Of a stretch of 64,000 bases of DNA, positions 39,663-51,358 are shown in pieces. The position numbers were made by a program, and so were the translations under genes. The stretch is taken from assembly GCA_026225945.1 (NCBI GenBank), contig JAMJFZ010000705.1:496001-560000 (forward strand), given 5' to 3'. The first letter of the stretch is position 1; every line of letters starts with the position of its first letter. Origin of the DNA: Cricetomys ansorgei (lineage: Eukaryota > Chordata > Mammalia > Rodentia > Nesomyidae). The notes below the pieces were generated by a model. That model saw only the letters and a list, made by a program, of their open reading frames with translations. It had not been told where the DNA came from and searched no databases.

Positions 39663-42272
39663 TCCTAGCTCTGTTATTTTTTAATCAGTATGCATCCTAA
39701 TTTTATAGGGTATCACTCTGGCTAGGCCAGGGTAATGCCAGCTTTCCACTCAGGACTGAAGTGGGGCTTTTATACATAGCCACAGTAGAGCTCCACATGA
39801 CAGGGAGAAGCAAGTCTCTGTAGGTCTGAGCAGACCAGTGTCTACTGCTGTGGTAGGAACTTCTTTCTTCTTTCTGTATTCTTACAGGACTCTCTAGAGA
39901 AAAAAGAAAGATGGATTAATCTAATGGCTTCGATTTAATGTGCATGTGGCTCAGTTCTTCTTGGTCCCCTCTGTTTAAGTCACCCTGTCCATAGAGGTTC
40001 CATTTTGATGTGCCCAAGCTTTCTAGTGACCTAGCTTGTCCAGCTAACTGAGTCTCTCACATTCATGGCAGAGAATGTTTACAAGGCCCACTTGGCAGGC
40101 CAGGTATAAAATCACTTTAGAAGCTGAGGTAGGAGGATCTCAAATTTGAGGACAGCCTGGACTATATAGTAAGACTGTTACACACACACAAAGGGTCCTT
40201 GGCCAAACATTTAAGCAGTGTCCCTTCAACAAGTGATAATTCTGGGATCTGAGCTTCACTTACTTGTCTCCTGTGACTGCTTTCCTCAGTCGTCATCAAC
40301 TATCAAGAAGATGATATCTATTGACTCCTTAAAGCCCAACCCTCTACAGTGTCTCATCTCGAGCATCACTCTGCGAACCGCACACCTCTCACTCTCCCTG
40401 TAATACCGACTGATTGGCTGTTCCCTGCTCGCATGTCGAGCACAGCACTGCCTAGATTAAAGAATAGCCATAAGCCCACATTCATTTCCTTCATGAGGTG
40501 GGCTGCTCAAATGCAAGATCATTAGAATCCCAGCAGCTGGCATCTTACTAAGTGCTGGTCTTCATGAAGGAAACTAGGTCATTCTCTTTTTAATCACCTT
40601 TGATATAAATCCTTTCAAAAATTGCTACAAGTCTAATTAAACTCTGTCCACTAGTTTTTCATTTCTCTGCCTACTTCTGATCTTTTTAATAAACTCTTGA
40701 TGCTATATTAGGAATGATAGCCCTCTAACAAATGTCATGTTGCCCTTCACCTACCTTTTGTCTATTTAATTATAGACTCTGCAAATTTACCTCATGTAGA
40801 GCAGCCAGTGTGATCCAAGGACCTGGAAGTAAGAGACAGAACACCTGGCATGAGTTGGATAAACCAGGTGTGCCTGAAGAAAAGGCAGAAGTATGCAAGT
40901 TACAGCCCAGAGCAATGAGGGGCAAGAAGAGCCCCTGGAGGAGCAGGCACAAACACACTGATGAGTAGGAATGGATATTGCAAGGGAATCTGAGGACACT
41001 CAGATGGTGGCTGTGTGTTCATGTGGCAAAAGACAGCACAATGGATGCTGCTGTCAGACTACGGCATACACGATCTTCGCTTTGACATCCTTTACAGTCT
41101 GCTCCCATAGAAAAGTATCAAACCCCTCTGATGGCACACATTGTTAATCTCAGCACTTGGGAGGCAGAGGCTGGAGGATCCCATGTTTGAAGCCAGCCTT
41201 GAGGGAGACCTGTTTTGTTTTGTTTTTTAAGTTAAGTATGTGATATGGGTGCCTTAATGTCAACATCTTCCCAGGAAAGGCATTTCCTGAGATTAGATTA
41301 GATGTCAAAGGAGGGGTCAGATGTAAGGTTCTAGAACGGCATTCTGGGGTAGTAGATGGTAGTATTATCGCTTTGGATTTATAATCTCCAGTTTTTCAGG
41401 TTAAAAAAGTTGTTTCCGGGCTAGGGACAGAGAGCTTGGTGATAGAGCGCTTACCCACTTACCTAGCACGTCCTGCTTTTGATACTTAGTGAAAAGAGAC
41501 ATTGTTTTTCATCATTTTACTCAAAAGAACTAATTTTAAAAGTGCTTGACTTACAATTAAAATGTCACCTGTAATTAAGTGTAGCTAATCCTGTCCCATT
41601 TACCTCTCCTGGTCCTATTTGTTTATTGTAGCTTGGGGGATTGAACTTGAGGCTTTGAGCATGCTAGGCAAATGCTCTTACTGACCCATACCTTCAGCTT
41701 TGTTTTGTTTGCAGTGCTGGGGATTAAACCAAACTCCTCAGGCAGCTAGGCAATTGCTCTAACACTGAAGTACATCCCCAGCCCCCTTAAAAAATATTTG
41801 AGACAGGGTATCATTACATTGACCAGACTGACCTCAAACTTCCAGTTGCTGAGCCTCAGCCTCCCAAGTGTCTGGGATTCGCAGCATGTGCCATAACACT
41901 CAGCTTATTGGAACATACTGTTAAAGTATCCCGGAAGAAGTAGCGCTCTGTTTTCTGATTTTCACTATCATAAACAATGCTTCAATGAATAAGAAACTGG
42001 ATATACAGGACATAATTTGGCTGCATTAATTTTCCTTCTGCATTCTAGAGAAATCCCTATCTGCTCTTAAAATCAATCCTAGTAATACACAAATAAAGTA
42101 TGGGTTTCTATTGTATCTGTTACTTACACAGAACACTACCTTTACTGTAATTTCAAGCAGAGTGCAGCATCATTTCTTGAATTGTTTTCTTCATATCAGC
42201 TATACTTCAGGTGTAAAGATGAGCCTATACAGCCAAGAATTACTCTAGATTCTTCCTTGAAAATTTGGAAGA
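39663..42272. other. Intergenic, partly unique-looking
   Basis: SINE relics near 40095-40180, 41125-41215 and 41620-41905. The stretch 40200-41100 is free of recognised repeats and has a few CpGs (around 40360-40440), but no exon can be supported. Confidence 0.45.
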
Positions 42273-42475
42273 GGGGCTGGAAACATGGCTCAGTGGTTAA
42301 GAGCACTGGCTCTTCTAGAGGATGAGGGTTTGATTCCCAGCACCCACATGGCGGTTCACAACCATCTGTAACTACAGTTCCTCGGGATCTGATGTCTTCT
42401 TCTAACTTCTGTGTGTGCCAAAATGCATACAGACAAAACAGTCACACACATAAAATAAATGTATCTTTTTAAATA
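42273..42475 (+). mobile_element. B2 SINE
   Basis: GAGGGGCTGGAAACATGGCTCAG-like head, GGTTTGATTCCCAGCACCCA, and a tail with AAAATAAATG. Confidence 0.88.
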
Positions 42476-42556
42476 TTGGGAAGACATTCAGTTTTTTATT
42501 AAAAAGTTGTGTAATGTCATTGTCCCAATAATAAACTATACATAGAGGATGACCTT

Positions 42557-42559
42557 ACT

Positions 42560-42608
<49 letters not shown>

Positions 42609-42630
42609 ATCTATCTATCTATCATCTATC
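42557..42630. repeat. (TATC)n microsatellite
   Basis: About 17 TATC units with two CATC interruptions; ends at an antisense B1. Confidence 0.95.
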
Positions 42631-42644
42631 CATTTAAATTTGGG

Positions 42645-42775
42645 TTTTCCAAGACAGGGTTTCTGTGTGTAAACCTGGCTGGCTCTTTAGGCCAGGGTAG
42701 CCTCAAACTCAGAGATCCACCTGCGTCTGTCATCCAGTGCTGGGACTAAAGGCATGTACCACCATGCCCCACTTC
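42645..42775 (-). mobile_element. B1 SINE, antisense
   Basis: CAAGACAGGGTTTCTGTGTG to GGCATGTACCACCATGCCCC. It adjoins the (TATC)n microsatellite. Confidence 0.8.
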
Positions 42776-42833
42776 TTGATTCTTCTCTAATTCTTTTGTT
42801 TGTTTTTGGGTTTTTTTCTTTTTGTTTGTTTGT

Positions 42834-42977
42834 TTTGAGACAGGATTTCTCTGTTGTAACTCTGTCTGTCCTGGAACTCACTCTGTAGACCAGCCTGGCC
42901 TGGAACTCACAGATATCTGCCTGCCTCTGCCCCATGAGTGCTGGGATTAAAGGGTATGGGCCACCACCGTCTAGCTT
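42834..42977 (-). mobile_element. B1 SINE, antisense
   Basis: TTGAGACAGGATTTCTCTGT, GTTGTAACTCTGTCTGTCCT (the AGTTACAAC variant reversed), GTAGACCAGCCTGGCCTGGA. Confidence 0.9.
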
Positions 42978-43228
42978 GATTATTCTCTAATTCTTAAAGA
43001 ATCGCAATCATAAAGTATAAACTTTAGGAAAAGGAGATGCTGGTGAAGGTAATCCCTATTCTAGAAAATCTATTTAGCTTGTACCACTTGTGGATTATAT
43101 ATTCTGGCTCCAATAATTTATGCCAGGAGGGTCCTGAATATATACCTCTCAAGCACAAGTTAGGAGTCACCATAAGATGCAATGAATATAGAGAGGCTTA
43201 TGGAGTATAACTCCATCCAGGACAGACA

Positions 43229-43597
43229 TGGTCTGGTGGTTTGAATAGAAATAGCCCCATTGGCTCATATATTTGAATGCTTGGTCATTAGGGAGTGGCA
43301 CTGTTAAGAGGTGTGACCTTGTTAGAGGAAATGTGTCATTTGGGGTGGGATTTGAAGTTTCATAAGCCCAAGCTAGGTCAAGTGTCACTCTCTCTTCCTG
43401 CTGCCTGGGAATCCAGATATAGAACTCTCAGCTACTTCTCCAGCACCATGTCTGCCTATGTGCTGCCATGCTTCCCACCTAGATGACAGTTGATTAAATC
43501 TCAGAACTATAAGCTAGCTCCAATTAAATGATTTCTTATTACAAGAGCTGCCATGGTCATGGTGTCTCTTCACAGCAATAGAACACTGACTAAGACA
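43229..43597 (+). repeat. ORR1-like ERVL-MaLR solo LTR
   Basis: Matches remembered rodent ORR1/MT consensus features: GGTTTGAATAG near the start, GTGTGACCTTGTTAGAGGAA, GAACTCTCAGCTACTTCTCC, CAGCACCATGTCTGCC, CCAATTAAATGATTTC, and the terminal CTAAGACA. There is no interior. Confidence 0.75.
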
Positions 43598-43710
43598 GAT
43601 AGGAGGATGCTCCCTAGAGGGGCTTTAATTCCTTAGGGAAGCTTAAAACAGCACTTCTTTAGACCTCTTTAAGGCTTCTTAAACATTTCCTGATATAATT
43701 GATCTCTTCT

Positions 43711-44045
43711 TTGTAGCCGTTAGCTGCTGTGGTGGCTCACCAAGGACAACAAGGAGACATTTTCATATGTGGGAAGTCTGCCAAACCTCAGCAGAGAGAA
43801 CCACTATCCTGGTCTGTGCCATCCTGGACAGTGGAACCCCAAGTGTCTCAGCTCAGGTGTTTTTATTGATTCAGAACTACTCAGGCGTTCTACTGGTAGC
43901 ATGTGCAGATCCTGAACAACCAAACATCCCCCACATAAATCCAACACCTGCAAACAATACAAAATGCCAAGACCTAGGCAGTCCTTTGCCCAACAGTGCA
44001 AAAAACAGTTATTTTATACATAAATAAAAATAAACTTCCTCAACA
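43711..44045 (-). repeat. 3' LTR of the class II element
   Basis: 335 bp, very similar to the partner LTR at 45445-45776. Shared blocks include the stretch around CCTCAGCAGAG, the GTTTTTATTGATTCAGAACT block holding the reversed AATAAA, and the CCTGCAAACAATACAAAATG block. Confidence 0.85.
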
Positions 44046-45444
44046 TTTCCTCTTTTCTGTATAAGACAAAAAATGTTTTATCTCTACAACACAATTTAAC
44101 ACTATACCAGCAAAACAATTTACAAGAGAAACAATCATGAGGGTTGCTAATGCACAGGACCAAATGAAACCAAACATCTATCAAGTTTTTCGCAATGTCT
44201 TTGGACAGCAGAAAAACATTATCAATGTCCAATTATCTAGAATTCACTCATGATCTTCTGGGCTCCACCACAGGGCTTGAATCTCTTCTCTGGCTCTGCT
44301 TTCTGCAGCACACACAGCTTGTCCTCCAGGCTCTGGCTGGCTTCACTCCACTACTGCTGTTCTTGGTGGTTAGCCCATGGTACTGGCATCTCAAGAACTG
44401 CTGGGGTCTTCTGCTGCAACTGGGCTGCACTTTCACGGGTAGCTTCTCCTGGGCTTTCTTCATGGTACCAAGCCTCAACTTCTTTACATGACCCCTTCAA
44501 TCTGGGCCTTCAACTACTACAGAGGCTGCACTCTCTCCAATGGCCTCTCCTGTTTTCTCATAGTACCAAGCCTCAGCTGCTCTCCATGATCCCTTCATGC
44601 CTTCAAAACCAGTAACACCTGGGTGACTCTTACAGTACCAAGTTTGGCTGCCAGCAGGAGATACAACCTCAGCCAGTTCTGGAAGATAGCTTCTGTGTGC
44701 TGACCCTGAGGAAACGCTTTCCAGATTTTAAGATAGAGTCTGGTTTGCAGGAAAAAAAAACAGGTCACCTTGTCTGCAAGAAGGGTTCCCTCATGGTTGG
44801 GATTCTGAACACCATCACCAGTGTCTGGACTGCTTGTAGTCAGGTTTTCAGGAAAAAAAAACTGTTCAGTTTAACTAAGCAGCTTTTTGGCTCTAAACTG
44901 AGGCTTCCACAACAGCAGGGGTTCTGGGCCTGTGGAAAGAATATCTGGCAAAGTCTTGGCAGTTTGGCATCCTTTTTCACCACCGCTAAGGGGAAACCCC
45001 TTCCATAGATCTCAAACACAATATCTTGAGTTCCACACACATACAATGCAGCTATCAGAAAACTTGTGAAACAGTATGCTACCACCGGTGGCAGGAAGGA
45101 GTGTCAGCTCCATGATCAGGAAAAGCAGTCAGAACCTTGCTTTTTCCTGCTCCCAGCTGAATTCTTTATCTCTAAGGGTCTCTATTCTGTGGCTCTCACC
45201 TCAGAGCCTTTTTCCTTGTTTATTTATTGATTTCACAGCCTTTTCTCTTTATAGAGGCTTATTTCCTTTCTCTCCCTCCTCTTCTTTCAGGAGCCTTCAA
45301 TTAATACCTTAATCTCTATTCTCTGGTAGCTTCCCTGAGCATACTTTACCAGATTCTGTGATTTCTGGAGTTTCTTTCTCTTTCTTCCTTGTCTCCACAT
45401 TGGATTAGCTGGCATGATGTCCTGCCCCACGTTGGTACACCATT

Positions 45445-45776
45445 TGTATTTTTTAGGCTTCTGTGGCAGCTCACCAAGGATTACAAGGAGGCATTTTCAT
45501 ATGTGGGAAGTCTGCCAGACCTCAGCAGAGGGAACCACCATCCTGGTCTGCACCATACTGAACAGTGAAACCCCGAGTGTATCAGCTCAGGTGTTTTTAT
45601 TGATTCAGAACTACTCAGGTGTTCTACTGGTAGCATGTGCAGATCCTGAACAATCAAACATCCCCCATATAAATTCAACACCTGCAAACAATACAAAATG
45701 CCAAGACCTAGGCAGACCCTTATCCAACAGTGCACAAAACAATTATTTTATACATAACTAAAATAAAACTTCCACA
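45445..45776 (-). repeat. 5' LTR of the class II element
   Basis: 332 bp, aligned end to end with the 43711 copy. Its inner end (ACA in element sense) lies two bases from the primer-binding site, as in intact retroviral elements. Confidence 0.85.
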
Positions 45777-47022
45777 ATGCTTTCTTTCATTTTATTTAGT
45801 TGATTCCAGATGTAACCAAGTTGACAACCAAAATGAGCCAGCACAATGAAGTAAGTGTCGTGAGAGCTCCAAAGAAAGAATGGCCTAGAGAAAGATGGGA
45901 AAGCTGTCAGGAAGAGTTCACAGAAGACCAACACTTACCAAACAATCTATATGCCAAACCAGCTGCAAACTAAGAAGGTAAAAATGGTAACAAATCTTTG
46001 AAAGAAACATATTTAGTTTTAAAAGGTTAGTAAGATGGGTAAATACAAAGTGCAATGATATACATGTATGAAATGGCATAAAACCTATTATTTTATATAC
46101 ATACTAATTTTTAATATGTAAAGTATCAGCCAAAGCTATATAGTGAGTGTGAATTAGAAGACAGCCCCTGTCTTGTCCCCCTGGGCCACCACTTCCATAT
46201 ATATTATGTGTCAGGTGACACATATCTGTAATCTAGCATTTGGGAGGAGGACCTGGAGTTCAAGGCCAGTCAGGGCTTCATAACAAATTAAAAGTCAACT
46301 AAATCTACATAGTAAGATCCTGTCTCAATAAAAGAAAAAAAACCTTGACCTTATAGGGATAAAATAATGTGACTTAAAATTAAGAATACTTGGAGCCATT
46401 CATTGAAATAAATTCTAAATGAACCAACAATTTAAGTATATTACTTACCTACTGCACCTGAAGATAATCTCATCTATTATCTCAGTTCCCCTGGGTCAGT
46501 AGTCCAAGCATGAAGTAGCTGGGTCCTCTTCCCAGAATCCCACCAGTCAGAAAGCAAGCTATAGGCAAAAGCTAGCAGCTCAGCTGGAGAATAGGATGTC
46601 CTTCCAAGTTCACATGGCTGTTGGCAGAATTTAGTTTCCTGTGGTTGTAGGGTTGATACCCTCAGTTCCTAGACATTCCTATGACTTTCTCTGTTGACAA
46701 TTTTAAATCATGGTAATTTGCTTCTTTAAGGATGGGAAAGCTTTTCTTACTCTATTTGACTGAAATAACATTTTCTATAACCTGATACAATCACGAAAAT
46801 GACAACCTATGACCATTGTCATATAATGCAGCTTACTCAAGGGAGTACAATACATCGTCCTGGCTACATATTATGGATGATGCAAATCACAAGTGCTCTG
46901 CCCTTGAGAGAAGATTATACAAGATGTGACACCATGGAGATTATCTAAGATACTGTCACAGTAAGGCAGATACCAAATTTAAAATAAAAGCAGGACCATA
47001 TTTGTTTGTTCAAACATTTAAA
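45777..47022. other. Intergenic, no gene seen
   Basis: AT-rich with a diverged SINE near 46205-46335. No other supported feature. Confidence 0.45.
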
Positions 47023-47125
47023 AGCTGGGCATGGTGATGCAGGCCTGTAATCAGCAGGAGTGTTTGAGTTCCAGGCCAGCCTGGGCTACATAGGGAGACT
47101 CTGTCTCAAGAAAAAAAAATTAAGC

Positions 47126-47265
47126 AGTTGCAGTGGCACACACCTTCAATCCTAGTACTCTGGGGGCAGAAGCAGGCAGACCTCTGAGTTCAAAGCTAGC
47201 CTAGTCTACACAGTGAGTTCCAAGGCAGCCAGGGCTACACGGAGAAATCCTGTCTCAAAAATAAT
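47126..47265 (+). mobile_element. B1 SINE
   Basis: GCAGTTGCAGTGGCACACAC to AATCCTGTCTCAAAAATAA. A shorter B1-like unit precedes it at about 47023-47120. Confidence 0.8.
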
Positions 47266-49058
47266 TTACAGATGCCCTATCATGGCCCAGGAACTGTTGG
47301 GAACTAGAGATAGAGATGAAAAAGAAATCAGCTTTATATTTAAAACAGACAACTGTCTATCCAGAAATAAATATATTGAATCTATAAACTTGTCTTATGC
47401 TAAAATAGAGAAAAATGAATTCCAAATGGACAAAATTTTAAACATAAAAGTGAAATTATTAAGATAGGAATAGTGGCATACCACTATAATCCCAGGTGTA
47501 ATCAGGAAGATCAACAGTTGAGGTCAGCCTCAGCTACATAGCCAGCTAGAGCTCAAGCCCAGCCTGGGTTACATGAGACCCTCTCCTCAAAAATTGAAAG
47601 TAAAAAAGAAAGGAAGAAAGGAAAGAATAAAGAAGCAAGCAAACAAACTGTACTAGAGAGAACTATGATTTTGTTTGTTTGCTTTTAATTATCTCAGAGC
47701 AAGGAGGTATCCTTTTAACTGTAACTCAAATATAGATGTCGTATAAGAAAGGATTGATAAATTTGAACGTGAAGAAATGAAAGAAATTCTAATTGGCAAA
47801 ACACAAAATGAAAAAAACCAAAGCACTTTCTAAATGAAACAACTTTTAGCGCAAGAGCTGGTTTTTTGAAACAAGACTTCTAGAAGGGCAGGGGAGATCA
47901 CAGTGGGAGGGAGAAGAGTCCCTCTACTCTGGGCAAAGCCTCTCTCCACCTGAGAATCAGCAGTCGGAACACACATGCTGCCCTGAGACAACATGGCTTT
48001 TATAGACATTTTCTGTGGCGGGGTCCCTGCAGGCTTTACAACAGGCAGGGAAAAACGATCTGCAAGAGACAAGAATGAAACTTGGTTCTGCCTGATTTTT
48101 AGGTACTGGTGCTAGGCCAGGACTTCTAGAGTCTGACCTCACTCATATATTTTTGCCCTATTTAAGCATATAGCGCACTCTTGGAAAAAAGTTTTCAGAT
48201 AACAATGAACTCAGTCCTGTGAGTACAACAAAGTTTAAGACGTATTTACATTGAAGCTCTTTAAAAAGTACATATGGCTTTGTCCGTAAGATGGGTTCTT
48301 GTTGACTTACAATGTTCAAGAGATGAGTCTGGGGAGAATGACTAAGGCAAACATAATGCCTGACCCTAAGATAACACAGAAGTCACTTAGGCTACTATAA
48401 AGCACAAGTGACATCTCTCACAAGGATGAAGTTTTATAGAAGTAATGCTCAAGGTTTTAGGGGTAAAGGGTTTGGGATATGTAAAACATGAATTCTGGAA
48501 GATAAAGATGGATCCTGGCTCATCAGACAGCAAAGAATCACCAGGTTGTAAACTACATCCATTCCCAGCATTTCAAGAGGACGGTCAAATATCTTCTCCC
48601 TTTGGAGAGATCAGCTGTGTGTTTAACTTTTCCTGGTTTCTCCAGTGCTTATCTGTGTGCACAAGAACCTTTTTGCTCTCTACAATTTTCAAATAAGAAT
48701 GTTAAATAGCAATAGACCATACTGGAGGCCTGAGCACACAGCAGTTTCTCCAGAAGTTTATTACCCTTCTCCCAGATGTTTGGTGGCAATTTCACAAATA
48801 AGACTGCCAACTTGTGCTTACAGTGAAGCAATCCTATCTTCCCACATGGCTGTAATCTGAAGTTTTACTTTATCAGCTGGACTCCAATCTAGGGCACTTC
48901 AGGAACCACCTGTGATCTGTTTCAATTCCTTAGATAAAACTTCAGAAATCATCAAGACTATGTGGCTATTGGAAAGACAAGAAGGTGCCGACTCTCCTTT
49001 GAGAAGCCTACACCCATCTTTGGGGTGTCTTACTCTTTCCCTAGGCTCTTCTCTATTA

Positions 49059-49061
<3 letters not shown>
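47266..49061. other. Intergenic, with an LTR-like block
   Basis: A SINE relic at 47465-47600. The block 47830-48190 (GGTTTTTTGAAACAAGACTT, GGCTTTTATAGACATTTTCT, CCTATTTAAGC) has the feel of an antisense LTR but matches no family I can name. Confidence 0.35.
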
Positions 49062-49135
<74 letters not shown>

Positions 49136-49144
49136 GAGAGAGAG
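49062..49144. repeat. (AC)n(AG)n compound microsatellite
   Basis: About 18 AC units followed by about 22 AG units with one GGG interruption. Confidence 0.95.
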
Positions 49145-49179
49145 GTGCATGCACGAATCTGTTAAAAAATTACTTTTAA

Positions 49180-49320
49180 GCTGAGCATAGTGGTGCATGC
49201 CTTGAATCCCAGCACATGGGAGGCAAAGGCAGTCAGATCTTTGTGAGTTCGAGGCTAGCCTGGTCTACAAAGTGAGTTCCAAGACAGTCATAGCTATCAC
49301 ACAGAGAAACCCTGTCTCAA
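49180..49320 (+). mobile_element. B1 SINE with target-site duplication
   Basis: GCTGAGCATAGTGGTGCATG to ACCCTGTCTCAAAAAAA. The flank AAAAAATTACTTTTAA at 49164-49179 recurs at 49321-49336. Confidence 0.92.
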
Positions 49321-49630
49321 AAAAAATTACTTTTAATATAAACTCCAACTTGGCTGGCTCTTCTTGAAATTTCTTTCTGTGATGAAGTCAAGGATCTGGA
49401 GATTTCTAAAAAGAACACTTTGGGCTGCTGCAGGTGGCGGCATATGCTGTGTCTCTTGCTGCATCAGTGGTGATGTAACATGCAAAGAACATCAATGAAT
49501 CAATAAGAAAACAGCTACCCATTCTAATTTTAAATGAGCAAAAGATATAAATAACCCATGCTAAAGGAAATTCATGACTGATAATCTCATAAAAACATAC
49601 TTCGCTTCACTTATAATAAGAATAATACAA

Positions 49631-49812
49631 GGGCTGAAGAGATGGCTCAGTCGAGAGCACTGGCTGCTCTTCCAGAGGACCTGGGTTCAATTCCCAGAAC
49701 CCACATGGCAGCTCACAACTGTCTGTAACTCCTGCTCCAGGGGATCTGACACCCTACACAGATATACATGCAGGCAAAACACCAATGTATATAAAATTAA
49801 AAAATAAGATAT
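49631..49812 (+). mobile_element. B2 SINE
   Basis: GGGCTGAAGAGATGGCTCAG head, GGTTCAATTCCCAGAACCCA B box, ACTGTCTGTAACTCCTGCTC. Confidence 0.9.
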
Positions 49813-49869
49813 TAAATAAAGAAAATTATACCCAAATAAATAAATAAATAAATGTAATAAAAATATTAG

Positions 49870-50400
49870 GTTCCTGAAAATAAGCCATACCTACATTGAA
49901 CATTTTACAAAGGCTGGTCAATTAATTAGAGCATCAGTGATTGTGGAGAAGTTTGAATGTCACAGGTACAGAGCCTAACTACAATTTATCTTGGATTATC
50001 TTGGTACTCTTTGGATAGTTATTCTCTTTGAATAGTTATTTATTGCCCACCTCTGTGTAGGATCTAGTATCCTTGTGATTGTTGGGTGAGTCCTTAGAAT
50101 GTATGAGAAGACCCCTAGCTTCCACCAATTCAAAAGCTAGGCATGTTAGCAGATAGCATCTGAGGCCTGTAGGAGAGGTCTTACCATCTGAGGGCTACAG
50201 GAGAGATTCCCCAGCTTTGTTATAATCTGCCTACTTGATGTTGTACCAAAGTATTCTAAAAAAGTCTTGATCTGTTATGTTCTTTGTTTTATTACTGGAA
50301 AAAAAAACCTTCATGAAACTGGTGCCACACTGGAATATGGAATTCGGGTGACTTAAATCTATGTTTCCAGGCCATATTCACTGATATTTGCCTCTAAAAT
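49870..50400 (+). repeat. Uninterrupted copy of the same unnamed repeat
   Basis: Begins near TAAGCCATACCTACATTGAA and contains CCTAGCTTCCACCAATTCAA and TTCTTTGTTTTATTACTGG. It aligns with the two halves at 34130-35050 and lacks the LTR-like insert. Confidence 0.6.
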
Positions 50401-50466
50401 TAAATACCTTATATTCTCTTTCAGGTGACAGCTATGTTTTTTATGTCATCAAAAAGAAAGAGTCTT

Positions 50467-50705
50467 GGGGCTGGAAACATGATTCAGAGGTTAAGAGCAT
50501 GTGTTGCTCTTGCAAAGGGCCCAGGTTCAGTCCTTAACACTTGCCGGGTGGCTCATAGCTGTCTAAAACACTCCAATCCCAGGTTACCAAATGCTCTCTT
50601 CTGACCTCCTCGGGCACCAAGAACATACACGGTATACACACATACATACAAGCAGGGAAAAACATTCATACACATAAAACAATAATAAATCATTTTTATA
50701 ATGAT
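50467..50705 (+). mobile_element. B2 SINE
   Basis: GGGGCTGGAAACATGATTCAG head, GGTTCAGTCCTTAACACTTG and a tail with AACAATAATAAATC. Confidence 0.85.
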
Positions 50706-50762
50706 TTTATAATATAATTTTCTCCTCCTCTTCCTCCTCCTCCTCCTCCTCCTCCTTCTCCC

Positions 50763-50908
50763 TTCTTGAGACAGGATCTCTCTCTACATAACTCTGGCTG
50801 TCCTGGAACTCAGTCTGTAGACCAGGCTGGCCTCACCCTCACAGAGATCTGCCTGCCTCTGCCTCCTGAATGCTGGGAATAAAGGTGTCCATCACCATGC
50901 CCAGAAAG
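50763..50908 (-). mobile_element. B1 SINE, antisense
   Basis: CTTGAGACAGGATCTCTCTC, GTAGACCAGGCTGGCCTCAC, GGTGTCCATCACCATGCCCA; follows a (TCC)n run at 50722-50757. Confidence 0.85.
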
Positions 50909-51194
50909 AATGTTTTTCTTTAAAAAATAAAAGAGCAGGATGAAGAGACTGCCTGGCTCTAAGAAGCAGTAACTCATCTTTCCAATGGACAATACAGATT
51001 TACTGGTTGTTCACTAGCTGTGAATAAGGACCAAGAACAGACCATCATTGGAATGGTGGTGATCAGAATGCCCTAAACAAGGAGGAAATAGTAACTATAG
51101 ACCTATCTTCTTAGACTGTGGGTTACAAAGGAAAAGAGAGAATTACATTTAGCTAAAAAGAATTCAGTTAATTCAGGAAAGGCAACATGGTAGC

Positions 51195-51358
51195 GTACCT
51201 GAGTGCAGGTGCCCACAGAGGCCAGAAGCATTGGCTCCCCTGGAACGGGAGGAGCTACAGATGGTTGTGAGCCAGCTGACATGGGTTCTGAACCAAACTC
51301 AGATCTTCTAGAAGAGCAGCACATGCTCTTAACCACTGAGCCATATCTCCAGCCTCTG
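51195..51358 (-). mobile_element. B2 SINE, antisense
   Basis: GGTTCTGAACCAAACTCAGA and AACCACTGAGCCATATCTCC, the reversed B box and head. Confidence 0.8.

Larger units (their letters stand above)
43711..45776 (-). mobile_element. Complete non-autonomous class II (ERVK-like) LTR retrotransposon
   Basis: Two direct LTRs (45445-45776 as 5' LTR, 43711-44045 as 3' LTR in element orientation) flank about 1.4 kb. Each LTR begins TG and ends CA and carries AATAAA. Next to the 5' LTR a primer-binding site (45424-45442) reads TGGTGTACCAACGTGGGGC, close to the tRNA-Lys1,2 type site TGGCGCCCAACGTGGGGC. Next to the 3' LTR is a polypurine tract AGAAAAGAGGAAA (44046-44058). The interior has only short frames (76-103 codons) and no gag, protease, reverse transcriptase or integrase motif that I recognise, so movement would need enzymes from another element. 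No clear target-site duplication was found. Confidence 0.8.

Noticed and set aside
42557..42630. CRISPR-like regular repeats
   Set aside because: Simple tetranucleotide microsatellite without spacers; the genome is mammalian.
44248..44615. Ser/Leu-rich and Arg/Ser-rich frames in the class II element as genes
   Set aside because: Short, overlapping on both strands and without retroviral motifs; kept only as part of the element.
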